The notes: a model not told the origin generated them from the sequence alone. A DNA stretch of 64,000 nt from an uncultured Duncaniella sp. (GCA_910578515.1 CAJTQR010000001.1:496001-560000), one strand, 5' to 3'; numbered from the stretch's first letter, positions 26,447 to 33,747 are shown. Numbers and translations: made by a program.

Positions 26447-26935
26447 TCATGATTTTCGTTTGTGATACCATCGGAGAAGGCATCCACAAATGATGATTGC
26501 CACCGGGACAAACAGCCATGTCAAAGAGAGCGGGGATGCAGCCTTGACCTCCGTTGTGGTCTCGTCACAGTCTGCGGTCATGGATGATTGCTCTATGTGG
26601 TCGTTGGTCCGGGACAGAGAGTCTGCAGATATCTCAACCCCCGCGCTTCCGGTGGTGACCTCCGGCTTGGCTACGGACACACTGATATCCGGATTGTAAA
26701 CTGTCAAGCCTCCGTCAGCGTCACTCCTCAGACTGTCGGCCCGCATGTGCATCCCCAGGGAATCGCATAGAGCCAACAGGAAATCCCACCGGAATGTAGT
26801 CTTATCACTCTTTTCTTCGAGATGCGAGGTGTCAATGCTCACCGAGGAGGCATCGACTTTCTGCTGTGTGGACCGCTGAGTGGAGCATGAGCAAAGAAGA
26901 GCCAGGAGCAGAAATATAAAATATCTTACGTGCAT
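26447..26935 (-). CDS. Candidate unimolecular spanin (lipoprotein with C-terminal membrane segment)
   Basis: Starting at MHVRYFIF gives 162 aa. The N-terminus is a lipoprotein signal ending CSC (Cys17), which would anchor it in the outer membrane. The middle is hydrophilic and rich in Ser, Asp and Thr. Residues about 137-154 (LSLTWLFVPVAIIICGCL) form a membrane segment followed by a basic tail RWYHKRKS, a typical inner-membrane stop-transfer end. Linking both membranes with one protein is the plan of u-spanins such as T1 gp11, which act in the last step of lysis. It is the last gene behind holin and lysozyme. No sequence family is recognised; the function rests on topology and position. Confidence 0.6.
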   Translation of the reverse strand: MHVRYFIFLLLALLCSCSTQRSTQQKVDASSVSIDTSHLEEKSDKTTFRWDFLLALCDSLGMHMRADSLRSDADGGLTVYNPDISVSVAKPEVTTGSAGVEISADSLSRTNDHIEQSSMTADCDETTTEVKAASPLSLTWLFVPVAIIICGCLLRWYHKRKS

Positions 26936-26983
26936 AACTGATAATGTTTTAGTTGTATTTAAAATCACGGCAATGCACCTGTA

Positions 26984-27553
26984 TCAATCCTTGAAGCTTA
27001 CAGTCCTTACCGGGATGGTGTTCAAGGACAGAGAGCCGAACCCGATGCTGTCGAGTCTCCGGAGCCAACCGGCCCTGAATCTCTGCTGTGATGGATTTCC
27101 GGCTATGATTCGGTCAATGAAAGCACGGCGCTCCCGTTGCAAAGTGTTGAATATCTCCCGTGATTCCCGGTTGTTCAGAGCCTGTAGAGTCTTTGGTCCC
27201 ACAATTCCGTCAGCCTTGACACCGAGAATGCGCTGCGGTATCTTTATGCCATGAGCTCCGGACGCCCACACCCAGTCCACAAGGATATTTGCGACACTCT
27301 GCGATGTAATTAGGTCTGCTTTCCACCGGTTCCAATAATGTGGACGCATCACTCTCTCAATGACATCCTTGTCAGTGAGCAGCTTTAAATCGTCAACATC
27401 AATATCCCCATCTCCGTCCTTGTCATAGCCCACCTGTCGCCATGTGGCGATTGTCACCCCCTTGTTGGTCGCTCCTCCCCGGTCAAAAGGGTCATTCACA
27501 AATCCACCCTCGAATGAGAGGATGAAGGGAGCTAAAATACTAATATTTGCCAT
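26984..27553 (-). CDS. GH108-type lysozyme (phage endolysin)
   Basis: Cell-wall hydrolase that would cut host peptidoglycan at lysis. The N-terminal part has the GH108 (zliS-like) catalytic motif with E15 in FEGGFVNDP followed by RGGATNKGVT; a C-terminal peptidoglycan-binding-3-like domain has GIVGPKTLQALN and RRAFIDRII. The start MANISILAP (27553) is used, giving 189 aa, the family size. An EF-hand-like loop (D44 to D55, DKDGDGDIDVDD) lies between catalytic and binding parts. It lacks a signal peptide, so it needs the holin. It begins 1 nt after the tiny membrane-protein gene. Confidence 0.88.
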   Translation of the reverse strand: MANISILAPFILSFEGGFVNDPFDRGGATNKGVTIATWRQVGYDKDGDGDIDVDDLKLLTDKDVIERVMRPHYWNRWKADLITSQSVANILVDWVWASGAHGIKIPQRILGVKADGIVGPKTLQALNNRESREIFNTLQRERRAFIDRIIAGNPSQQRFRAGWLRRLDSIGFGSLSLNTIPVRTVSFKD

Positions 27554-27554
27554 G

Positions 27555-27677
27555 TCAATATGATTTTTCCTTTTTGCTGTTATCACTTGGCTTTTTGCCA
27601 AATGGGAATGCTGTGAGCGCCGCAAAAATAATAATACACCAGGGCGCAATATGTCCGAATAGTGTCATTATGTTCAT
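27555..27677 (-). CDS. Tiny membrane protein in the lysis cassette (40 aa)
   Basis: A 40-residue ORF starts with ATG at 27677 overlapping the holin stop (ATGA), behind a strong AGGAGACAGGAG ribosome site, and ends one base before the lysozyme ATG. It has one membrane segment (about residues 7-24, HIAPWCIIIFAALTAFPF) and a basic, polar tail (KKPSDNSKKEKSY). The tight packing and strong ribosome site argue that it is real. It may be a second holin or antiholin, or a pinholin-like partner; there is no sequence family I recognise. Confidence 0.65.
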   Translation of the reverse strand: MNIMTLFGHIAPWCIIIFAALTAFPFGKKPSDNSKKEKSY

Positions 27678-28123
27678 CTCCTGTCTCCTTCCTCGGCTGT
27701 ATCCTCCAATGCCTCCTCCAGTTCCGGGCGGTGGATGAGTTTCCAGAAATTGAATCGCTTGCGCACACCCTTGTACTCGAAATAATTGTTAACGCAAGAT
27801 GAAATCTCGATGCCATAGATTATAAAGAGCATCGACATACTCACCACCGGGACGCCGAGTGATATACCGAATGTACGGCTTATCAGCTCCGCCACCGTTA
27901 CCCAGCACAGATAATCAATCATTTTGTTGATGGTACGCCTCCATGCACGTGAAAGACGAATCTTCTCACCTCTTACTCTTGCCGCCATCACACCGTAACG
28001 CAAATCCACCAGCACGAGCGCCATACCAAGGAGAAGCCAAAGGGCAAGATGTTCGTAAAAACTTGCAATCACCGTACCGATTGCAGTAATGGTGGAAGCC
28101 ATCAATGTACTTGTCTCTGTCAT
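27674..28123 (-). CDS. Phage holin family protein
   Basis: Inner-membrane pore protein controlling lysis timing. The 149 aa contain three or four hydrophobic segments (about 8-24, 28-44, 68-85, 90-110) with GMALVLVDLRYGVMAARVRGEKIRLSRAWRRTINK between the second and third, like the toxin-secretion/phage-lysis holins of Bacteroidetes phages. The C-terminus is charged (PELEEALEDTAEEGDRR). It precedes lysozyme and spanin-like genes. Confidence 0.75.
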   Translation of the reverse strand: MTETSTLMASTITAIGTVIASFYEHLALWLLLGMALVLVDLRYGVMAARVRGEKIRLSRAWRRTINKMIDYLCWVTVAELISRTFGISLGVPVVSMSMLFIIYGIEISSCVNNYFEYKGVRKRFNFWKLIHRPELEEALEDTAEEGDRR

Positions 28124-28162
28124 TTTATGTATAAAAATTAGATTGGTTAAAGAATAAATTAC

Positions 28163-28170
28163 TATATTTG
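28163..28170 (+). promoter_or_regulatory. Possible plus-strand -7 box before the multi-hairpin element
   Basis: TATATTTG fits TAnnTTTG; a TTG lies 17 nt upstream, shorter than usual spacing. It would drive an RNA antisense to the tail operon. Confidence 0.3.
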
Positions 28171-28182
28171 TGAAGTTGTTAA

Positions 28183-28276
28183 CAATAGGGTAACCCCTAT
28201 TGCATAGGAATTTTAGGGCTTAACGCCCTGTTAGGTCGTAGAACCCTGCCACTGTGAAGTGGTGGGGGGTTCCTAT
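28183..28276. ncRNA. Multi-hairpin RNA element between fibre genes and holin
   Basis: CAATAGGG/CCCTATTG (28183-28190/28195-28202) is followed by an outer stem ATAGGAA/TTCCTAT (28204-28210/28270-28276) enclosing AGGGC/GCCCT (28215-28229) and CCACT/AGTGG (28249-28262) extended by GAACCC/GGGTTC. It looks like a three-way junction. Strand and role are open: leader of the lysis genes on the minus strand, or an RNA from the plus-strand TATATTTG. Confidence 0.45.
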
Positions 28277-28600
28277 TTAGGATTCTTCCATTTCAGTGGT
28301 TGCGATACTATTCCATGTTGTCCAAACACCCTTATACGCCCTTCTAACATACAAATAGTATGCATTTGTTTTCTGATGCGGAATGTATATTTGTATACCA
28401 AACTCTTTTGTACTGAGCACAAGGAGAACACCATATCTGTATGCACCTTTTGGTAAATCGGTGTGGGCGTTTTGAAGAATCTCATAAAACCCAGTTTCTT
28501 TTATGTCATTTAGACTCCCTCTTTGTTCTTTGAGAACTAAAACTCCAGACAGTAATGGCAGAATTATTGAACCTGTCAAATTCAAGACCTTCTCACTCAT
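28277..28600 (-). CDS. Small tail-fibre tip protein (pyocin-knob-like), paralogue 1
   Basis: A 107-aa protein. The N-terminus MSEKVLNLTG resembles that of its neighbours (MSEKVTEL, METEKILEL, MATEKTITL), perhaps a docking motif. Then comes a knob-like pattern: GFYEILQNAHTDLPKGAYRYGVLLVL, IQIYIPH, YYLYVRRAYKGVWTTWNSI. Such Y-R-x-W-x-x-W endings are typical of short receptor-binding domains in phage fibres. A GGAGG ribosome site lies 12 nt before the ATG. It is the last fibre gene before the structured spacer and holin. Confidence 0.6.
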   Translation of the reverse strand: MSEKVLNLTGSIILPLLSGVLVLKEQRGSLNDIKETGFYEILQNAHTDLPKGAYRYGVLLVLSTKEFGIQIYIPHQKTNAYYLYVRRAYKGVWTTWNSIATTEMEES

Positions 28601-28625
28601 GCTGCAACCACCTCCTTTCTGCGGG

Positions 28626-28937
28626 TTAGGTGGATAGTGTTGTACTTGTCACTATTTTCCAGGGGCGCCAAGTGGTTGCATGCCAATTGTGACGAAAATA
28701 AAGTTTTTCGGAATTGGCTAGATATATCTGCCATACCGTTCCGCCAAATGTAAAAACCAACAACATTCCTTGATTTGCTGGAAGATTTACAGCTGGATTT
28801 AGAGCGTTGCAATCTACCATATATATTCCGGCTTTGGTTGCCAAGTCTGCGTCGGTTATCACGGCTCTCGTTACTGCAGCATCTACCATCAAGGATTTGA
28901 GCATTTCGTTTGAGAGCTCTGTAACTTTCTCGCTCAT
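28626..28937 (-). CDS. Small tail-fibre tip protein (pyocin-knob-like), paralogue 2
   Basis: 103 aa with the same layout as its neighbours: MSEKVTELSN, a helix, then AGIYMVDCNALNPAVNLP, GMLLVFTF, WQIYLAN, and a WRPWKIV ending that matches the WSTW-type end of knob domains. The ribosome site AGGAGG lies before the ATG. The preceding fibre gene ends at a 10-G tract; a slippage there would extend that gene to a TGA overlapping this ATG. Likely part of a receptor-binding set. Confidence 0.6.
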   Translation of the reverse strand: MSEKVTELSNEMLKSLMVDAAVTRAVITDADLATKAGIYMVDCNALNPAVNLPANQGMLLVFTFGGTVWQIYLANSEKLYFRHNWHATTWRPWKIVTSTTLST

Positions 28938-29021
28938 GCCGCCCTCCTTTCTGCCTGATGGGCTGATGGTTCAAGTATTGCCTTAATTCTATTGCGTAAC
29001 TTACTGAATGCGAGGCAATTT

Positions 29022-29380
29022 TTACCCCCCCCCCATTTTATGCCAATCTGACCATTTAGATACAACCCATCTTCTAGTATATATGTTCATAGGGATAGAA
29101 GAAGATAGGATTAGCTGCAGTTTTGTATCAGCATTCCATGTTAGAGTGAGAATAAAGCCACCCATTTTTACACCAGTTGGTACGTTCTTCGGATTCTCAC
29201 CAATTGGGCAAAATCCATCAGGAGCTAAGTCACAGTCACTAACGCCGCTATAATTAGCGGCAGCAAGTCTACAAAAAAACTTATCGGATATCTACCTAAC
29301 GTTGTTAATATATATCCGGTATTGCTCGGAGATGATACTACTGGAATCTTTTCGAGTTCCAAAATCTTTTCAGTTTCCAT
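29022..29380 (-). pseudogene. Third knob-like fibre gene, split by a T7 frameshift and ending in a 10-G tract
   Basis: From ATG at 29380 the frame METEKILELEKIPVVSS runs to a TAG at 29225 (51 aa). At 29273-29279 the minus strand has T7, forming T_TTT_TTT exactly in the zero frame; a -1 shift joins it to a second open frame that continues DKFFCRLAAANYSGV, GFCPIGENPKNVP, KMGGFILTLTW, IYTRRWVVSKWSDWHKM, i.e. the knob pattern of the neighbours. That frame ends ATG-G9-TAA at 29022-29036. The gene is either phase-variable, uses programmed frameshifting, or is inactivated. Confidence 0.6.
29025..29034. repeat. Homopolymeric tract of 10 G (minus strand)
   Basis: Ten C on the plus strand, right at the stop of the third knob gene. 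Loss or gain of bases would replace the stop by a longer C-terminus. Confidence 0.9.
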
Positions 29381-29498
29381 AATCCTTTAGTTTAAGCTGT
29401 AAATGAATGAAGCCTTGCGGCGATGATGTTTCTTCTTTTGCGCGGACCTCGGGAGTATGGAACCCTGAAAAGATTGTAACTCTTTGAAGGATTGCAAA

Positions 29499-30095
29499 TT
29501 ACCCCCCCCCGATTATTACACTGGTAGTCTCTTTCATTTCTCCGGTTGCCATATCCCATTCGCTCACCCTGTATGTCCCGGCAGGGAGAGGAACGGCTTT
29601 ATCAAGGAAAGTCATGCCATACGCTGCCAGTACGGCACATTTTCGACCACTACCAGCTCCATTTGGAATATAGAGACACAAATAATTCTCCTGGTTTATT
29701 TGATATCTTGCAACTTTAGGGATATAGCATCCTTTTGAAAGCGGAATTATCTCCATTGGGTCTCCATATATATGACCTTGAATAAAAGAGAACATTGAAA
29801 AGTCTGTGCCCTTTCTATTCATGGTTACAGCTGACACTGAGACGATGCCTGAACTCAGCATAATGTCCGTATTTTGGTTATATGTATTACTATTTATGCG
29901 CCCAATAACCCACCAACCCTCTCCAAGACCATCAAGGTCAATTACTTTTGGATACTTGTTCGCAAACTCAGTCGCACTCATCTTTTTCAACACCTCTCCG
30001 GCACTATCTACCAGCAGCACCGAGCACCCATCGGGAAGCGCCGACACTTTCGGCACATCCTTGTCGGATAAAGTGATTGTTTTCTCTGTTGCCAT
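29499..30095 (-). CDS. Tail-fibre protein ending at a 9-G tract
   Basis: 198 aa, starting MATEKTITLSDKDVPKVSAL and continuing DGCSVLLVDSAGEVLKKMSATEFANKY, a typical N-terminal adaptor of Bacteroides phage fibres; the C-terminal part (LPAGTYRVSEWDMATGEMKETTSVIIGGG) is a small beta domain. The last codons GGG GGG GGG TAA are one run of nine G at 29502-29510. One extra G would add a 34-residue basic tail (RGPRKRRNIIAARLHSFTA at its end). It probably takes part in host recognition. Confidence 0.65.
   Translation of the reverse strand: MATEKTITLSDKDVPKVSALPDGCSVLLVDSAGEVLKKMSATEFANKYPKVIDLDGLGEGWWVIGRINSNTYNQNTDIMLSSGIVSVSAVTMNRKGTDFSMFSFIQGHIYGDPMEIIPLSKGCYIPKVARYQINQENYLCLYIPNGAGSGRKCAVLAAYGMTFLDKAVPLPAGTYRVSEWDMATGEMKETTSVIIGGG
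29502..29510. repeat. Homopolymeric tract of 9 G (minus strand)
   Basis: Nine C on the plus strand at the 3' end of the fibre gene, directly before its TAA. Confidence 0.9.
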
Positions 30096-30136
30096 AATTT
30101 TATTTATTGGTTAAATGATTACTTATTGATATATGC

Positions 30137-30850
30137 TCAGAACTTGAGCACCTCTATTTCAAAGCCACCGTAATTAAGGGAGTCGTCATCCGATACCCAC
30201 ACCTCAATCAGCATCGCTCCTGTGCTCTGGCGGGTGTATGACTTCACGGTCGCCTTAGAGGGTCGGGACCCTCCGTCAGCCACCCTTCCATAGCCGGTGA
30301 GTCTCACCATGGAGTTTGTCAAATGCAGTCCGTAGGCGGCAGGGAGAGTGATGGTGTAAAGCCCCTCTGTGGTGGTCTTGACAGCCGACACAGAGTAACC
30401 GGGGAGGTAAGTCAACACCTGAGTGGTGCATGGGTCGGACGCCTTCGTGGAGCCATCGGACACACGCGCCGCATATACCACCCTCGGCTGCTTCACACGG
30501 TCGATATAGAAGTCACCTCCGAGCATCAGCTTCATACGCGCATTCTCATAGAGCGCAATCAGATAATTGAGCGAGTTCTGCACCAGGGCAAAGCCGTTGG
30601 CAAAGAAACGTGACATGAACTGGTCGGCGATGAACGATGCAGCTGACAGTGTGACCGATGCCGACGCCGTGCCTCCGGTCCCCACGAGCTCGAAACTCAC
30701 CTGATGGTATCCGGCGGGAACCGAGACGGAGAACACCTTGGAGACAGACGGAGATGAAAGGGAACCGTCCACCGCCTCTGCGGTCTGAGTAATCAGCACC
30801 CTCTCCGTGTTGATGCACACACCTGAGGAATTGGCAGTAGAGCAGTCCAC
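30137..30850 (-). CDS. Tail-fibre protein, C-terminal part after a frameshift
   Basis: This frame opens behind TGATAA at about 30853-30858 and could start only at GTG 30850. It continues the fold of the gene to its right: NSSGVCINTERVLITQT, SVPAGYHQVSFELVGTGGTASASVTLSAASF, and a C-terminal VTLPAAYGLHLTNSMVRLTGYGRV beta-rich tip. The upstream frame overlaps it by 300 nt with Cys/His/Arg-rich nonsense-like sequence. I conclude that one gene of about 655 codons is broken by a +1 shift near 30855, by mutation or by a sequencing error. 237 aa as written. Confidence 0.6.
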   Translation of the reverse strand: MDCSTANSSGVCINTERVLITQTAEAVDGSLSSPSVSKVFSVSVPAGYHQVSFELVGTGGTASASVTLSAASFIADQFMSRFFANGFALVQNSLNYLIALYENARMKLMLGGDFYIDRVKQPRVVYAARVSDGSTKASDPCTTQVLTYLPGYSVSAVKTTTEGLYTITLPAAYGLHLTNSMVRLTGYGRVADGGSRPSKATVKSYTRQSTGAMLIEVWVSDDDSLNYGGFEIEVLKF

Positions 30851-32105
30851 GACTTATCATGGTGAGTGAACCCGAACCGGAAGCGGATGCGGGAGTGGCA
30901 TGCACCTGCGCCGCCATCGAGACCTGGAGCTTGCCGACAGAAGTCAGCGAAGAGCGCGAGGTGAAAATCTTGGTGGACGTAGCCGGTTGTGAAGCCGAAC
31001 CGTAGGCATACATGGACTGTGCGCCATTGTATGAAAGAGCGAGAGCCGTGCCGCCTGAAGGCATCACCGAGTCGGAAGTGTAAGAGGTCCCGTCAAGTCG
31101 TGAGCACTCATTGCCGGAATCATCATAGATAACCACCGCCTTTGTGGCAGGGTCCACCACAATACGCTGTCCGTCATGCTCGCCGGCTACGAGACGTCCG
31201 TAGACATCCACATTGCGGAAAGTCCCCTTGTTGCAGGTCACATCCCCTCCGAGAGCCTGAAAGACTATGTTTCCGTTAGCGTCGAGCATCTGGATGAACT
31301 CCGCGCAGAGATTGTTTACACGCGCCAGTTCGGCGAGCAGCAGCTTCGTGGCAATGAAATCCCACTGCTGGCCGGTCTCCCACACCAGGGCACTGTTCGA
31401 ACCGAACGGCTCGTAAAACGACTGTTTCCAATGCGAGGTCTTGCATGAGAGATAGTATATCTTCCCTTGATGCTCATAGAGCACCACATCCTTGCGTTCC
31501 TCACCGGAGGCACCGCACTGGAAATAGTAATTGTCGGGATAGTCTCTCCAGTATCTCGGCAGAGGCACGTATGGACCGGGAGAGCCGTCAGCTCCCGGTT
31601 TGCCATCATTTCCCGGAGGACCTTGCGGTCCGGGTTCGCCATCGGCTCCCGTCTCTCCGTAAACCCCTATGATATGGACGGTGGTCTCGTCATAAGTTCC
31701 GTTGGTGTAATACACCCGCTCGTAATTCCACAGGTAACGTTTCTCCGCCGTTGGCTTCTGCACCACATCGGTCCACCCTGGGGTAAAGAGACCCACACCC
31801 TCGCTCTTGTCTGTGGCGAGATAGTAGTTTACGATATACGAGATACCGTTGCCATCCTTACCGAACACCCCGACAATATGAGGCTCGACATATTTGATGC
31901 GACCGTCCGAGAACACCGTCTCCTCATAATTCCACAGGTACTTGTTGGTTTCCGTTATTGCCGGAACCGTATCAGCCTGCCAGCCCATGGTGGAGCGTGT
32001 CACACCGGATGAAGCCGATGTGGCAAGATAGTACTCCTTCACAGAGGTGATACCCACGCCCTGCTTCATGAAACTTACAAGTCCGGTGCCCTTTACTATT
32101 GCCAT
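30546..32105 (-). CDS. Collagen-like tail fibre, N-terminal part; frame disrupted near 30855
   Basis: 519 aa as read. Two tandem N-terminal repeats (SVKEYYLATSASSGVT..W and SYIVNYYLATDKSEGV..W, each ending YLWNYE) are followed by a Gly-X-Y stretch (about residues 150-177, GPQGPPGNDGKPGADGSPGP), a trimer-forming collagen-like stalk, then LLLAELARVNNLCAEFIQMLDANGNIVFQALGGDV, as in phage hyaluronidase-like fibres. After about residue 418 the frame goes wrong and the genuine continuation is in the next frame (30137-30850). It is a tail-spike or fibre candidate. Confidence 0.7.
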   Translation of the reverse strand: MAIVKGTGLVSFMKQGVGITSVKEYYLATSASSGVTRSTMGWQADTVPAITETNKYLWNYEETVFSDGRIKYVEPHIVGVFGKDGNGISYIVNYYLATDKSEGVGLFTPGWTDVVQKPTAEKRYLWNYERVYYTNGTYDETTVHIIGVYGETGADGEPGPQGPPGNDGKPGADGSPGPYVPLPRYWRDYPDNYYFQCGASGEERKDVVLYEHQGKIYYLSCKTSHWKQSFYEPFGSNSALVWETGQQWDFIATKLLLAELARVNNLCAEFIQMLDANGNIVFQALGGDVTCNKGTFRNVDVYGRLVAGEHDGQRIVVDPATKAVVIYDDSGNECSRLDGTSYTSDSVMPSGGTALALSYNGAQSMYAYGSASQPATSTKIFTSRSSLTSVGKLQVSMAAQVHATPASASGSGSLTMISRGLLYCQFLRCVHQHGEGADYSDRRGGGRFPFISVCLQGVLRLGSRRIPSGEFRARGDRRHGVGIGHTVSCIVHRRPVHVTFLCQRLCPGAELAQLSDCAL

Positions 32106-32120
32106 TGCTATTGTATTGTT

Positions 32121-33230
32121 TTACGGGACATCAACCTCGCAGATAATCTGCACATCGGTGCCGGCTTGCTGCACCATTGCGAGGGTTACGTCCTGGGAAT
32201 TTTTCTTGACAGTGTTCTCCCCGGTATTGAGGATATTGCCGGCAGGGTCAATCACAGTGAACTTGGCTTGTGATGCATCCTTGGCAACGACGGTGCCCTG
32301 CGTCTTGCGGGATATGACTGAGACACGCGCATTGACGGAGTGGTTACCCGCCGGGTCATCGGAGATGGTGGCGTCTGCCGGGGTGTAATGGAACAGCACC
32401 TCATAGCAATCTGAGGCATCGAGCACCTTCTCCACATCCTGACCGAACATTTTGCCGGAGTCGTAGACCTCGCACTTGTACATCCCCTGCACCATGACAT
32501 CAGCCTCATGCACGGTAAGTATGGAACCACCGTCACCGCTTATGGTCTCCGGTCCGGCAGAGGTGATTTCAACCCATGCGCCGCCCGACATGCGGAACCA
32601 TTTGTGAGTGAGCGATGCAGGGCTCACAAGTGTTGTGCCGTTTCGGTAAGCCACCGCTTTGAGCTGCACACTACCGCTCTTGCTGCTTATCACGAATCCC
32701 TGCACTGGAGAGACAGCCGCCACCTTTACGATGTTGCTTGTGCCTCCGGTGTTCTGCCTGATATCAATCGTGTAGCTCGCCTGTATGGTGTCGGTATCAG
32801 TTCCGACAGCCACCTGTCCCTCCACACGGATGTTGATAGGTGCAAAGTTGCCGATTCCGGGGAGATTCTTGAGCACACGCAGACCGGGGTACATATACCC
32901 GTTGGCTGCAGTGGGGGTTATCATTTCGAAATAGCCGGCGAGATTACCGGTGGAAACGCCATCGGTCCCGAATGAAATCAACGCACCGTTGAAGTACCAT
33001 CTGATGTTTGTCGGCGTCACAGTCCCTTCCGCCACACGTGAGGAGACCACCACAAAATTCAGCACCGGTTTCACATATCCCGCCGCCTCGAAATCAGGTA
33101 TACAGGTGAAGCTTGTCGCATCACCCGTGTAGAGCTGCGAGAGGTCACCTTCGGAACATTGCAGGGCAGTGGTGTAGCTGCCCATCTTACGGTTAAAGGA
33201 AACGACACCGATACCGGTCTGTACGCTCAT
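32121..33230 (-). CDS. Phage structural protein with Ig-like repeats
   Basis: 369 aa. It contains at least two or three beta-sandwich-like repeats, e.g. IRWYFNGALISFGTDGVS, LTHKWFRMSGGAWVEIT..ILTVHEADVMVQGMYKCEVYDSG, the latter with the W..YxCxV pattern of Ig folds. Such proteins sit on tail tips and bind polysaccharide weakly. The start MSVQTGIGVVSFNRKMGSY echoes MAIVKGTGLVSFMKQGVG of the fibre that follows, suggesting both dock to the same partner. It overlaps the preceding acidic-tail gene by 4 nt. Confidence 0.6.
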   Translation of the reverse strand: MSVQTGIGVVSFNRKMGSYTTALQCSEGDLSQLYTGDATSFTCIPDFEAAGYVKPVLNFVVVSSRVAEGTVTPTNIRWYFNGALISFGTDGVSTGNLAGYFEMITPTAANGYMYPGLRVLKNLPGIGNFAPINIRVEGQVAVGTDTDTIQASYTIDIRQNTGGTSNIVKVAAVSPVQGFVISSKSGSVQLKAVAYRNGTTLVSPASLTHKWFRMSGGAWVEITSAGPETISGDGGSILTVHEADVMVQGMYKCEVYDSGKMFGQDVEKVLDASDCYEVLFHYTPADATISDDPAGNHSVNARVSVISRKTQGTVVAKDASQAKFTVIDPAGNILNTGENTVKKNSQDVTLAMVQQAGTDVQIICEVDVP

Positions 33231-33709
33231 TCCTCAGCCCCCTCCACAGGCTCGTCAGCAGTTGATTCCATCTCCGGCTCAGCGGGTTCAACAGGCTCAA
33301 CAGGCTCGGGGTCTTCTGATTCTTCCGGTCCGGTTTCATCATCGGCATCATTGCCGGAGGCTTCATCATCGGACGGGGCATCTTCCCCGGAACCCTCGGT
33401 ATATTCCGGTTCCTCCGGCTCCATGGGATAGCCTGGTTCCTCCGGCTCCGGAGACGGGACAAAGAAACGCTCGTCAGTGGCTTCGGGAAGCGCACGGCAG
33501 ACGATTCCCTCCTGCTCCTCATACGCCTCGTCAGCCTGTAAGAGGAGCGAGCCGGTGAGGGCGGCTATAGACCTCATGTCGGGCCAGCCCGGAAAACATG
33601 CGAAGTCTCCCTGCCATGCTATGTAATTACCATCTTTCAGACGCACACGCTGCGCCGGTGACCCTATGTGCGCATAGGTTTTCTCATTGCATTTTACGTA
33701 GTATACCAT
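33227..33709 (-). CDS. Hypothetical phage protein with acidic repetitive tail
   Basis: The first 65 residues are an ordinary globular segment (MVYYVKCNEKTYAHIGSP, GNYIAWQGDFACFPGWPD). Residues about 80-160 are a low-complexity stretch of Pro and Glu (EPEEP, EPVEPVEPAEPEME), with the DNA showing imperfect short repeats. It lies within the tail-tip cluster and its TGA overlaps the next ATG. Function not recognised; the tail may be a flexible linker or be prone to repeat-length change. Confidence 0.6.
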   Translation of the reverse strand: MVYYVKCNEKTYAHIGSPAQRVRLKDGNYIAWQGDFACFPGWPDMRSIAALTGSLLLQADEAYEEQEGIVCRALPEATDERFFVPSPEPEEPGYPMEPEEPEYTEGSGEDAPSDDEASGNDADDETGPEESEDPEPVEPVEPAEPEMESTADEPVEGAEE

Positions 33710-33747
33710 AGTGTGTATGAATTGTTTATTGAGTTAATTGTAAATTA

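Noticed and set aside
28597..28974. Alternative minus-strand frame of 125 codons over the second knob gene
   Set aside because: Arg/Ser/Cys-rich low-quality sequence with no good start; the overlapping frame has a ribosome site and knob pattern. It would only be read after slippage at the poly-G tract.
28277..30095. Diversity-generating retroelement
   Set aside because: Variable-looking fibre tips suggested it, but no reverse transcriptase, template repeat or Avd gene is seen in the window.
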